This document shows positions 1 to 7,981 of a stretch of 21,209 bases of DNA, in pieces. The position numbers and the translations under genes are program-made. The notes under the pieces were generated by a model. It made no database searches, had not been told where the DNA came from, and saw nothing but the letters and a program-made list of their open reading frames with translations. Each line of letters starts with the position of its first letter. The first letter of the stretch is position 1. Source of the stretch: Wohlfahrtiimonas sp. (lineage in GTDB: Bacteria > Pseudomonadota > Gammaproteobacteria > Cardiobacteriales > Wohlfahrtiimonadaceae); contig JASLHB010000046.1 in assembly GCA_030149965.1 (NCBI GenBank), positions 1-21,209 on the forward strand, written 5' to 3'.

Positions 1-1
1 A

Positions 2-2791
2 AATAGTTGGGGTAATTACATTTTAGAAGTGGAAGATTTATCATCTGGCATGGTGACTGAATATCCATTCAGTGCAGCTTGGAATAATACGCCTTCAGGT
101 CAATTGCCAGCAGTGAAGCCAAATGCATTGGCATTAACAACAGACAAAGCGACATACACAACAGGCGAAACCATTAAGTTAACGATTGATGCACCATTTG
201 CAGGTAATTTAACGTTGATGATGGAAGGTTCTGAACTTTTATACTCTAAAAACTTAGACGTTAAGCAAGGTAAAAATAGCATCTCTATTACAATGGAAAA
301 AAATTGGAACCGTCATGATTTATATTTATCAGGTTTGTTGTTATCAAAAACTAAGCAAGATGAAGTGGTTCGTTCTTTAGGTTTGGTACCAATTCATTTG
401 AATCGTTTGGATCGTAAATTAGAGCCAAATTTATCATTTGATGCAGTGGCATTGCCTGATCATAAAACTACTGTGAAAATTGAAGTACCAAACGCTTCAA
501 GCAAAGAGCAGTTATACGCAACTGTGAGCGTCACAGATCAAGGTATTTTGAACATGATTCCTGTAGAAAGTGAATCAATTTTTGATGCGTTCTTCAAACA
601 TCGTAAATACCAGATCGACATCATTGATTACTACAATCGTTTATTCAAGCGCGGTGCTTATTCAATGTTGGTACCAAAATTTGGTGGCGACGGTGAAGTT
701 CAAGGCGACGATTCTGTTGGCGACAATATGACAGAAATGAAAACGGTATCATTGATGAGTAGCTTGATCGCTTTAGATGATAAAGGCCGTGGCGAAGTCA
801 CATTTGATTTACCTGATTTCAATGGTGAAGCAAAAGTTGTGGTGAAAGTATTCTCTAAAGAGCGCGTGGGTGAGTTTGATCAACAAATGACAATTCGTGC
901 ACCGATCGTTGCAGATGTGATCACACCAAAATTTGTGCGCGTGGGTGATGATACGAACCTATCTTTATCATTGCATAATATGAGCGGCAAGAATGATGAT
1001 GTTAAAGTGACGATTTCAAGTCAGCAGTTTGATGTGAAATTGGATGAAACTGTTTCATTGGATGATGGCGAAGGTACTTATCGCTTAGTGCCAATATCGT
1101 TGCCAACGTTTACTAACTTTGCAGAAGTTGAATTGGCAATTGATTCGAAAGATTATCAAGCAAAACGTACTTATCGCATTGGCACAGATCCTGTTTCTGT
1201 GAAAACGACAGAATATGTGCGCAATTTGCTCACTGAAGGTAGCACTTGGCAGCAACCAGCAAACAGAACAAACTACGCACAAGGATTCATTGAAAACTTC
1301 ACAGTTTCTCATCATCCTTTCATTAATGTGATGTCTTATACAGATGGATTATTTAGCTATCCTTATGGTTGCACAGAGCAAACAACTAGCCGTGCATTCC
1401 CTTGGTTATTCAAATCTAATCAGTTATTGAATGCTCAGAAAAAGGCTGTTTATACAGATTATTTGAAAAATAAAGAGATGAATCATGACGTTTCTCCAAA
1501 GCTAGAATATACAGCTTGGGAACAGGAAATGATGCGCGATACAGTGAAGCGTTTGTTGGATCGTCAAGGTTCTGATGGCGGTTTTGCATTCTGGTCATAT
1601 GGCGAAAGTTATTTCCCATCTTCTGTGTATGCATTGGATTTCTTAACACAGTTGGCGAAACAAGACCCGTCATTAGTGCCACAAGAGAATCTGAAGAAAG
1701 GTTTTGAATATGTGAAAAACCGTTTAACAGAAACGTATAAAACACATACAAACTCAGGTTCATATTATTTGAGTGAAAATAACTTGAATAACTTGAGTTA
1801 CGGCATTTGGTTGTTGGCAAGAGAAGGTCAAATCTTCAGTGCAGATATCGCATTTATGGAGCAATTTGATCAAATCATCAGTCCACTAAGTCGTGTTTAC
1901 TTGGCTGGCGCAAACTTGATTTTGAGTGATCAAAAAGCTGCTAGACAATATTTGGCAAACTTGAATTTCTCTGGTTGGCAGCGTGACTTTGGTACTTATC
2001 AAACAAGAGTTTCAGCTTTGGCATTATCCATTGATGTATTGAACCAAATGGCAGTACGTGGTTTATTGACAGATAGCGGATTGGCTCAGAAGTTGAACAT
2101 GGATTTGATGGACGCTTTGAATCATAAAGAGTACTTCAGTACGCAAGAGCGTTATGCATTGATCAAAGTTGGCATGGAAGCGCCTGCGGATCAAACTGAA
2201 GTGAGCATGAAATTGAATAATCAGCAAAAAACTGTGTTAACTAATCAGCCTATGTTGATCAACGACGTTCAATCTATCAGTGCGAATGAAGATCTGTTCT
2301 ATGAATATCAGATTTCAGGTTATCCAAAGAAAGCTGTGGATTCTCGTAATTTCAATGCTGAATTTGATAAGAACTATTGGATTGGCGATGTAGATACATT
2401 AGATGTTGGTGATCGCTTCGTGGTTTATCTCACAATCAAATCTGAGAAGAACTTACCGAATGCATTGTTAGTGGATTATATTCCAACAGGCTTTACATTG
2501 GTGAATCCAAACTTGTTAACAGATGATGTGGATGTATTCTATGAGCAATATAATCTGACTGAATTAACACGTTCTGTGTTGGAAAATGAAGAGTATCGCT
2601 TTGATCGTTATGTGGCAGCATTTAACTTACAAGCAGGGCAGGAATATCGTTTTGCTTATATCTTAGAAGCACAAGTGCCAGGTGAATACCAAATGCCTGT
2701 GACAATCTTGGAAGATATGTACATTCCGGAATTGCGCAATTTAATGGTGGAACCACAAGTGTTGAAAATCAAAGCTCAGAAGTCAAAATAA
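2..2791 (+). CDS. yfhM: Bacterial alpha-2-macroglobulin, thioester type (YfhM-like), 5' end outside window
   Basis: This is the C-terminal 929 or so residues of a protein that is normally about 1,600 residues long. The frame is open from base 2, so the gene begins upstream; the GTG at 29 is internal. Bacterial A2Ms are envelope-anchored periplasmic protease traps: cleavage of a bait region exposes a thioester that captures the protease. The sequence shows the macroglobulin-domain stretch DLPDFNGEA (about 817-843), the thioester motif CTEQ at 1370-1381 within YPYGCTEQ, and alpha/alpha-toroid thioester-domain repeats such as DRQGSDGGFAFW (about 1558-1593). The tail, with MYIPELRN, is typical of YfhM rather than of YfaS, which lacks the thioester. 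The usual partner gene pbpC is not downstream; it could lie upstream, out of view. A strong terminator follows directly. Confidence 0.93.
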   Translation, partial: NSWGNYILEVEDLSSGMVTEYPFSAAWNNTPSGQLPAVKPNALALTTDKATYTTGETIKLTIDAPFAGNLTLMMEGSELLYSKNLDVKQGKNSISITMEKNWNRHDLYLSGLLLSKTKQDEVVRSLGLVPIHLNRLDRKLEPNLSFDAVALPDHKTTVKIEVPNASSKEQLYATVSVTDQGILNMIPVESESIFDAFFKHRKYQIDIIDYYNRLFKRGAYSMLVPKFGGDGEVQGDDSVGDNMTEMKTVSLMSSLIALDDKGRGEVTFDLPDFNGEAKVVVKVFSKERVGEFDQQMTIRAPIVADVITPKFVRVGDDTNLSLSLHNMSGKNDDVKVTISSQQFDVKLDETVSLDDGEGTYRLVPISLPTFTNFAEVELAIDSKDYQAKRTYRIGTDPVSVKTTEYVRNLLTEGSTWQQPANRTNYAQGFIENFTVSHHPFINVMSYTDGLFSYPYGCTEQTTSRAFPWLFKSNQLLNAQKKAVYTDYLKNKEMNHDVSPKLEYTAWEQEMMRDTVKRLLDRQGSDGGFAFWSYGESYFPSSVYALDFLTQLAKQDPSLVPQENLKKGFEYVKNRLTETYKTHTNSGSYYLSENNLNNLSYGIWLLAREGQIFSADIAFMEQFDQIISPLSRVYLAGANLILSDQKAARQYLANLNFSGWQRDFGTYQTRVSALALSIDVLNQMAVRGLLTDSGLAQKLNMDLMDALNHKEYFSTQERYALIKVGMEAPADQTEVSMKLNNQQKTVLTNQPMLINDVQSISANEDLFYEYQISGYPKKAVDSRNFNAEFDKNYWIGDVDTLDVGDRFVVYLTIKSEKNLPNALLVDYIPTGFTLVNPNLLTDDVDVFYEQYNLTELTRSVLENEEYRFDRYVAAFNLQAGQEYRFAYILEAQVPGEYQMPVTILEDMYIPELRNLMVEPQVLKIKAQKSK

Positions 2792-2820
2792 AGCTTTAGA
2801 CATTTTATAAAAGCTATAAA

Positions 2821-2886
2821 AAACCTCGCACATATAAACTGTCCAAGTTTATGGGGTCAGTTCATATTTGTGCGAGGTTTTTATTT
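2821..2886 (+). terminator. Rho-independent terminator of the A2M gene, with an unusually large loop
   Basis: A perfect 12-bp stem (arms 2821-2832 and 2869-2880, AAACCTCGCACA pairing with TGTGCGAGGTTT) is followed by a T-rich tract. A-rich sequence on the other side would let it work for the opposite strand too. The 36-base loop is long for a terminator. It continues as an imperfect stem and holds a sequence resembling an IS3-family terminal repeat at 2836-2864. Confidence 0.85.
2836..2864 (-). repeat. IS3-family terminal-repeat-like sequence inside the terminator loop
   Basis: Read on the minus strand, the 29 bases begin TGAACTGACCCC (2864-2853) and continue with AAACTTGGACAGTTT (2850-2836). 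From general knowledge this matches the layout of many IS3-family (IS150/IS3 group) ends: TGAAC-GACCCC, a short A-rich spacer, then GTTGGACA or similar. No transposase reading frame is nearby, so at most this is a solitary end or a small derived repeat. Confidence 0.4.
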
Positions 2887-2905
2887 TTGCTATTCGAAAT
2901 TAAAA

Positions 2906-3432
2906 TTATAAGCAACTTGCTGGTAAGTAATGAGGGAAACTATCAGGAATTCCCGTTGAATATTGAAAGTTGCCATTGCCAGCACCAAATTTCTTGAGCG
3001 CAGCTAATCCGCAGTACCACGTAACGCTACCTTCATCGTAACTAGGAATAACTTGTAACTCTCTTAGAAAGTTTTTGTCGCCACTTTTGAATTCATCATC
3101 GAAGTAAATATATATGCTGCCATTCAGTAATCCATAGCCATATACATTTGTAGCTGCACTTGGAATAAGTTTTCCACCACGCCATTTCTCAGGTATGAGT
3201 ATATCTTTAAATACTACTAATTCATCCATATTAAGTGCTGGAGTACCTTCATTCAATTCATATGATGCTCAATCATCGCCATTTTCAGGGGCAATAGATT
3301 AGTTAAAGCTTCTGCTACATAAGTTTTTTCTATATAGTTTCTATATGAAGGCATTGCTATCATTGATAAAATGCCAATAATGGCGACAACAATCATCATT
3401 TCAATTAATGTAAATCCTCGATTTTTATGCAA
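2906..3432 (-). pseudogene. Type IV pilin (PilA/ComP-like), frameshifted
   Basis: On the minus strand a TTG start at 3432, preceded by an AAAAGGT ribosome-binding site, opens a classic prepilin: short leader MHKNRG, cleavage site G/F, then FTLIEMMIVVAIIGIL with the conserved Glu at +5. This frame hits TGA at about 3255 after EHHMN. The next frame (-1) opens at once and runs about 115 residues to TAA at 2906. It carries the pilin C-terminal region: a TWYCG cysteine, a second cysteine in LPASC four bases-triplets from the end, and the disulfide loop they would close. Restoring one T in the AATTGAA run at the junction would give a pilin of about 175 residues, a normal size. The product would be a fibre subunit for pili or DNA uptake. 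As read, it yields only a 59-residue N-terminal fragment. A sequencing error is possible. Confidence 0.85.
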
Positions 3433-3713
3433 AATATCACCTTTTAAAAAGCATTGATGTATTACGTTATTAGCTTGGAATACTTCATTTTATAAAATTT
3501 ATATTTAAATTCGAGCATTAAATTATTAGATATTAATTGTTCGAATTCATCAGAAAACCAACCAAGAGGTTGATCTTTTGTATTCTAACAGCAACATTAT
3601 CTATTTTAAACTAGCAGTTTGAGAATTTAGATGATGGAATAATATTTCATCTTTCTTTTGTTTTTGTCTATGATGGTTCTTCATTTAATCATTGAAGATT
3701 TCAGAGGGTGAAG
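3433..3713. other. Noncoding region between the divergent pilin and amidohydrolase genes
   Basis: About 280 AT-rich bases with no credible reading frame. A small hairpin (CAACC 3560-3564, GGTTG 3569-3573) is followed by a few Ts. A possible promoter for the amidohydrolase is TTCATC (3646-3651) and TATGAT (3669-3674), 17 bases apart. I found no sigma-54 site for the pilin gene, although pilin promoters often have one. Confidence 0.35.
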
Positions 3714-5348
3714 ATGGTTAAAGCAGATGCTATCTATTTTAATGGCAATATCTACAGCAGTGATGCGCATAATACATTTTATACTGCTATGGCAATTACA
3801 GAAGGTGAAATTATTGCCATGGGCAATGATGAAACTCTATTGCTTTATCAAAATGAATCTACAAAGCTTATGGATTTACATGGGCAATTCGTGATGCCGG
3901 GTTTAGTAGATTCACATCTTCATCCATTTTGGGGCGCTTCTCAATCATTAAGCTGTGATTTAAAACATCAAGTGCTCACCAAAACAGAAATTTTAACCAA
4001 GATTACACAATATGCTGCGAATTATATGCGGGAACATAAAGATGGTTGGATCATTGTTCGTGGTTGGATGCAGCCTGATATGTTGCCGATTGGCAGTGAA
4101 CTCACATGCGAAGATTTAGATCAAATTACACAGGTTTATCCTGTCATTGTTTTTTCGAACGATTGCCATGTATTGGTTTGTAATTCATTGGCATTATCAT
4201 CGTTTAAAACAGTTGATATTCATGAGGCTGCAATGGCTAAAGGTATTCTAGAAGATGGCCCTGCAATGCAAGCATTTGATGAAATCACGCGATATTCTGA
4301 TGATTATGCATTGAATGTTGCAAGAAAATCACAATCCTTATTGAATGAACAAGGCGTAACAGCGGTTATGGATGCACGTGCAGATGCTGTGACATTCAGG
4401 GCATTTCAATCATTGGCACAAACTAATGAATTAACATTGCGAGTTTTGGGTGCAAGGGAAATTCCTGCTAAAGCATTTGCCACAATAGAGATGATTCCTG
4501 ATGCGATTTCAGAAGTTCAAGCATTTATGGCAGAATTTTCATATCAACAAACAGCATTACAGCCAACTACAACGATTTCTCACATTAAATTCTTTATTGA
4601 TGGTGTTTTGCAAGCGCCATTGCATACTGCATTTTTAAGAAATCCTTATCCTTTAGAAGATACTGAACAATGTGGTGATTGTTATTATGATAAAGCCTTG
4701 CTCACAGAATTATTGAGCCAAACGAATCAGTTAGGCTGGCATCCGCATATGCATACAGTGGGCGATGCAGGCATAGATTTTGCTTTGGATTGCATTGAAG
4801 GTTCTCAAGAAAAATCACCCAATTCGGAAGTAAGAGCAGGATTTGCACATAATGAACTCACTGTACCGGAACATTATCCTCGCTTTAAGCAGTTAAATGT
4901 GACCGCAACACAATCATTACAGTGGGGAGCAATGTGTGAAGCGTCTCAAGCAGAGTTTGCAGAACTATTGGGCGAAGAATGCATTGAATATTTTGAATGT
5001 GCGGGACGATTCTATGATGCCGGCGTTACCGTTGCATATGGTAGCGATTGGCCGATTGATCATTTAGCTTTGTGGGAGCATTTTCAATTGGGCATGAATA
5101 GACAATTAGTTGGTGATGATTATAAGCATTCAAATGATCGTGATTTGACAGTACAAGAAGTTTTACGTTCAGCAACGATTGATGCTGCTTATATGTTGGG
5201 ACAAGAACAGAACATTGGGTCATTAGAAATAGGAAAATTTGCAGATTTTATTGTATTGAATCAGAATCCTTTTACATTAGATCGATATAAAATTCATACA
5301 GTTAAAGTAGATCAGATTTTTTTAGGTGGAAAATCAATAAAAATTTAA
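3714..5348 (+). CDS. YtcJ-like amidohydrolase family protein (metal-dependent)
   Basis: A 544-residue member of the amidohydrolase-3 branch of the TIM-barrel metal hydrolases, which contains YtcJ and related amide/imide hydrolases. The N-terminal beta-sandwich leads into MPGLVDSHLHPFWGA with the HxH metal pair. Further features are FFIDGVLQAP in the barrel, HMHTVGDAGIDFA, FAHNEL with a metal-type histidine, and the late aspartate in YGSDWPID. The end, IGSLEIGKFADFIVL, is the typical amidohydrolase C-terminal beta strand. The substrate cannot be read from the sequence. The start is taken as ATG 3714, because AGAGGG at 3703-3708 sits five bases ahead of it; the GTG at 3708 overlaps that site. 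No signal peptide is seen, so the protein is probably cytoplasmic. It appears to be a single-gene unit. Confidence 0.9.
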   Translation: MVKADAIYFNGNIYSSDAHNTFYTAMAITEGEIIAMGNDETLLLYQNESTKLMDLHGQFVMPGLVDSHLHPFWGASQSLSCDLKHQVLTKTEILTKITQYAANYMREHKDGWIIVRGWMQPDMLPIGSELTCEDLDQITQVYPVIVFSNDCHVLVCNSLALSSFKTVDIHEAAMAKGILEDGPAMQAFDEITRYSDDYALNVARKSQSLLNEQGVTAVMDARADAVTFRAFQSLAQTNELTLRVLGAREIPAKAFATIEMIPDAISEVQAFMAEFSYQQTALQPTTTISHIKFFIDGVLQAPLHTAFLRNPYPLEDTEQCGDCYYDKALLTELLSQTNQLGWHPHMHTVGDAGIDFALDCIEGSQEKSPNSEVRAGFAHNELTVPEHYPRFKQLNVTATQSLQWGAMCEASQAEFAELLGEECIEYFECAGRFYDAGVTVAYGSDWPIDHLALWEHFQLGMNRQLVGDDYKHSNDRDLTVQEVLRSATIDAAYMLGQEQNIGSLEIGKFADFIVLNQNPFTLDRYKIHTVKVDQIFLGGKSIKI

Positions 5349-5357
5349 TAGAAATGC

Positions 5358-5385
5358 TTGACAGATTGTGAAAAAAATATAGAAT
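5358..5385 (+). promoter_or_regulatory. Sigma-70 promoter of tRNA-Leu
   Basis: A perfect -35 box TTGACA (5358-5363) and a -10 box TAGAAT (5380-5385) are 16 bases apart, 12 bases ahead of the mature tRNA. Confidence 0.75.
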
Positions 5386-5397
5386 AAGCCACTCAAT

Positions 5398-5483
5398 GCC
5401 GGAGTGGTGGAATGGTAGACACGGAGGATTCAAAATCCTCTGCCTTTAAAAGCGTGCGAGTTCGAGTCTCGCCTTCGGTACCA
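5398..5483 (+). tRNA. tRNA-Leu (CAA)
   Basis: A class II tRNA of 86 bases with encoded CCA. The acceptor GCCGGAG pairs with CTTCGGT (two G-U pairs), followed by discriminator A. The anticodon stem GAGGA/TCCTC encloses loop TTCAAAA with anticodon CAA at 5431-5433, which reads UUG. A long variable arm and the T-arm GTTCGAGTC are present. It has its own promoter and terminator. Confidence 0.97.
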
Positions 5484-5495
5484 AACAAAAGCTCT

Positions 5496-5522
5496 AAAGC
5501 CCGCTAAACAGCGGGCTTTTTT
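5496..5522 (+). terminator. Rho-independent terminator after tRNA-Leu
   Basis: A perfect 10-bp stem (AAAGCCCGCT 5496-5505, AGCGGGCTTT 5510-5519) with loop AAAC is followed by Ts. Confidence 0.93.
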
Positions 5523-5723
5523 GCATCTGCAGATTCAATTTTCAGATGGTCAAGAATCCTAACAAATATATTTTCCTAACATATTGAAATCATCTATCAG
5601 AAGCGTAAAATACTGCGCAAAATAATTACATTATTATTTGATTGAGATGTGTATCTATATTTCTCTAAATGAGTAAAATATAGTACTTACAAAGAGTTAG
5701 TTGTGTAGATTCAGGGATAATAA

Positions 5724-6914
5724 ATGAAAAGGGTCGTACAAGGCTGTGGAGTTATGGCAATCGCTATAATGCTTTCAAGTTGCCAAACTTTTGATCTCAA
5801 TCGCGGTTATGGCATTATTGATTATGGTAATGATAATAGCGAATTCTTAAATAAAAAAATGCATCAATTGCTTACAGAAAAAAATACTGTTGTGAGTATT
5901 GTTCAATTTGGTGATGCACATACTTCTACTGGTTATTTTACAGAAGCTCTACGAAACCTAATGCAACAGCGATTTGGTAATGCTGGTATTGGCTGGGTAA
6001 CGCCAGTTGGGATTACTGAACAAAAAGATTTAACGGTGAAACGCAATGCCTATCAATGGGATATTGTTAGCAGTCAAACTACATCACAATCCGATTTTCC
6101 TATGGGCGGTTATATTGCTAAGCCTAAACGTAATGATGCTGAAATCAAAGTTGTGCTTAATTCTGTTAAACGAGATCAAGGATTGTGGGATATTCGTTTA
6201 ATGGTGAAAGGCAAAACGACAATACCTATTTCTATCATTGATTCAAAAGGTCGTGCGGACTTAACTTATAGCATGATGAATCTTGCGCCTAATCAGTGGC
6301 GCGTGATGAATGCGGTAACGAGCATGCCATTTAATATTAAAGCGGACAATCAAGTAGAATTGGGTGGATTGTGGTTACAAAAGCATGATCAATCTGGTGT
6401 GATTGTGTCAGCGATTGGCATGAAAGATGCGCAGTTGATTACATGGAATCAATGGTCACCACAATGGTTTTCTGAATTACAAACAACCAATAGCGATTTA
6501 GTCATCTTAGAATATGGTACGAATGAAGCATTTGATGAAAAACTAGATGCCAAAGAATACCGTAAAACTTTGATTTCTAGCGTGAAACGAATTCGTAAAC
6601 AACTGCCGAATGCGGTGATTTTATTGATGAGCCCACCAGATTTGATGGTTAAAGGAAAATTTCAAGGAACATGTCTTGAGCGTAAGCCAGTATCTTATGA
6701 CAAAGTGAAAATAACACAAATGGAAGTTGCTCGTTCTGAAAGTCTTTTATATTGGGATTGGCAGAAAGCAATGGGCGGCGATTGTAATATTGCAAAATGG
6801 CAAGTGGAAGGTTTAGCGGAGAAAGACTTGATTCATTTAACGCCATTGGGCTATGAGATTAGTGCGGAGATGCTATATAAATCATTATTGAAATATTGGA
6901 ATATCTCAAAATAA
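5724..6914 (+). CDS. SGNH-fold lipoprotein related to peptidoglycan O-acetylesterase Ape1, nucleophile Ser replaced by Ala
   Basis: A 396-residue protein with a lipoprotein signal: basic start, hydrophobic stretch, lipobox LSSC (Cys20). It has SGNH-hydrolase blocks. Block I reads QFGDAHTSTGYF where the family has GDSH, so the nucleophile position is Ala65 (GCA, 5916-5918). Block III is EYGTNEAF. The C-terminal D368-L-I-H371 carries the other two triad residues. The long insert after block I, and RFGNAGIGW following it, resemble Neisseria Ape1-type esterases, which remove O-acetyl groups from MurNAc and have an extra beta domain at that place. Asp, His and the oxyanion Asn and Gly appear kept, but the serine is gone, so the protein may bind rather than cleave. 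No patA or patB is adjacent. The ATG follows a GGGA site. Confidence 0.82.
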   Translation: MKRVVQGCGVMAIAIMLSSCQTFDLNRGYGIIDYGNDNSEFLNKKMHQLLTEKNTVVSIVQFGDAHTSTGYFTEALRNLMQQRFGNAGIGWVTPVGITEQKDLTVKRNAYQWDIVSSQTTSQSDFPMGGYIAKPKRNDAEIKVVLNSVKRDQGLWDIRLMVKGKTTIPISIIDSKGRADLTYSMMNLAPNQWRVMNAVTSMPFNIKADNQVELGGLWLQKHDQSGVIVSAIGMKDAQLITWNQWSPQWFSELQTTNSDLVILEYGTNEAFDEKLDAKEYRKTLISSVKRIRKQLPNAVILLMSPPDLMVKGKFQGTCLERKPVSYDKVKITQMEVARSESLLYWDWQKAMGGDCNIAKWQVEGLAEKDLIHLTPLGYEISAEMLYKSLLKYWNISK

Positions 6915-6921
6915 ACGGTAA

Positions 6922-6973
6922 ATTTACATAACAAAAAGCCAATCAATTATGATTGGCTTTTTGTTATGTAAAT
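6922..6973. terminator. Bidirectional terminator between convergent genes, perfect 24-bp stem
   Basis: Arms 6922-6945 and 6950-6973 are fully complementary, with loop ATTA. A and T tracts in the stem flank the core AGCCAATCA/TGATTGGCT, so RNA from either strand ends in a U-run. It serves the SGNH lipoprotein gene (plus) and the FAH-family gene (minus), whose stop codon begins one base away. Confidence 0.93.
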
Positions 6974-7681
6974 CTATTTTTGTTGGGCTATTGTTACAGA
7001 CAACTCTCCGGCATTTTGTACAAAGCCAGTAATTTTATCATTGGGTTTGACTGCGCCAACGCCTTCAGGCGTGCCAGTCATAATGATATCCCCAGCTTGT
7101 AATGTATATAATGTGGATAAGTGTTCAATAATTTCATTCACATTCCAAATCATGTTATTAAGATTTGAAGATTGGCAAACTTCATCATTGACTGCTAACT
7201 CAATTGTGCCTTCAGTAATTTCACCTGATTGAGTAATCGGAATAATTTCTGAGAGAATGGCAGAATTTTCAAAATCTTTAGCAATATCCCAAGGATGGCG
7301 ATTGTCTTTTGCTTTGGCTTGAAGATCACGGCGCGTCATATCCAAACCACAACCATAACCAAAGATATGGTTAACAGCATCTTGCTGTGAAATATTTGCA
7401 CCACTTTTTCCAATCGCAACCACAAACTCCATTTCATAATGAAGATCATTTGTTCGAGTTGGATAGGGCATTTCAGAGCCACTTTGTACATAACTACTAG
7501 GATGCTTCAAAAAGTAAAAAGGTTCTTGTTGAGATTTATCGACAGTTGCCCCCATTTCTTTTGCATGTGCCATATAATTGCGACCCACACAAAATATTCT
7601 ATGGATAGGAAATAATTGAGTGCTACCTTTGATAGGAATAGCTGTAGGCTCATGAAGTGGAAAGATATATTCTTTTGTCAT
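6974..7681 (-). CDS. Fumarylacetoacetate hydrolase (FAH) family protein
   Basis: At 235 residues this is a single FAH domain. The acidic metal ligands are in HYEMEF (Glu83, Glu85) and GCGLDMTRRDLQ (Asp114), and the end has the family motif MTGTPEGVG. The stretch VGRNYMAHA near residue 32 is also typical. The length and the DMTRRDLQ...RPWDIAK-like segment (here NRHPWDIAK) are closest to acylpyruvate or fumarylpyruvate hydrolases, which cleave C-C bonds in 2,4-diketo acids with Mg2+ or Mn2+; the exact substrate is not fixed by sequence. The ATG follows AAAGGAG at good spacing. It is cytoplasmic and monocistronic, with a bidirectional terminator just past its stop codon. No aromatic-degradation genes are next to it. 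Confidence 0.9.
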   Translation of the reverse strand: MTKEYIFPLHEPTAIPIKGSTQLFPIHRIFCVGRNYMAHAKEMGATVDKSQQEPFYFLKHPSSYVQSGSEMPYPTRTNDLHYEMEFVVAIGKSGANISQQDAVNHIFGYGCGLDMTRRDLQAKAKDNRHPWDIAKDFENSAILSEIIPITQSGEITEGTIELAVNDEVCQSSNLNNMIWNVNEIIEHLSTLYTLQAGDIIMTGTPEGVGAVKPNDKITGFVQNAGELSVTIAQQK

Positions 7682-7775
7682 AACGGCTCCTTTGATGTGA
7701 ATTTTTTATGATATAAATTTATGTTGCGTCATCATCATACATAAACAAATAGCAGATTATTCATAAATTTGTCTA

Positions 7776-7781
7776 TATAAT
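7776..7781 (+). promoter_or_regulatory. -10 element of the glycine riboswitch transcript
   Basis: A perfect TATAAT lies about seven bases ahead of the start of the riboswitch. The -35 region is weak (around CAGATT), so only the -10 is called. Confidence 0.5.
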
Positions 7782-7787
7782 ACTCAA

Positions 7788-7962
7788 CTTGCAGGAGAGA
7801 GAGGTTAACTCCGCCGAAGGCGCAAACTCCCATAAACGCTCAGGCTCATGTACTGCATTCATTTAATCGTGCCAACTGGAGAGAGAAACTACGTTTCCAC
7901 CGAAGGAGCAAACAGCGAAAGCTGCATAAACTCTCAGGTATCAAGGACAGAGGGAGGGGCAA
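7788..7962 (+). promoter_or_regulatory. Tandem glycine riboswitch
   Basis: Two consecutive glycine aptamers. The first starts GGAGAGA at 7794, with GCCGAAGGCGCAAA and then CGCTCAGG. The second starts GGAGAGA at 7878, with ACCGAAGGAGCAAA and then CTCTCAGG, ending in a G-rich strand near 7960. These are the conserved cores of the glycine (gcvT) class, and a short linker of about ten bases joins them, as usual for the cooperative tandem form. The start codon of the membrane protein is about 20 bases downstream, after AGGAG (7972-7976). No strong intrinsic terminator lies between, so control at translation initiation is the simpler reading, but this is inference. Confidence 0.95.
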
Positions 7963-7981
7963 ATTCTCATTAGGAGTTTTT

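Noticed and set aside
29..31. GTG as the start of the A2M gene
   Set aside because: The same frame is open back to base 2 and already encodes A2M-like sequence (NSWGNYILEVED); there is no ribosome-binding site and the protein lacks its N-terminal half.
1416..1820. 134-residue minus-strand reading frame inside the A2M gene
   Set aside because: It is a shadow: the plus frame carries strong thioester-domain conservation, and the minus frame shows no recognisable features. The same applies to the other opposite-strand frames inside ynaI, ldtD, sodA and pdxY.
2906..3256. A free-standing 116-residue hypothetical protein
   Set aside because: It is the C-terminal part of a pilin whose N-terminus lies just upstream in another frame; the TTG start has no ribosome-binding site.
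3560..3573. Small CAACC/GGTTG hairpin as a terminator or attenuator
   Set aside because: Only five pairs and an interrupted T-run, with no gene ending just before it.
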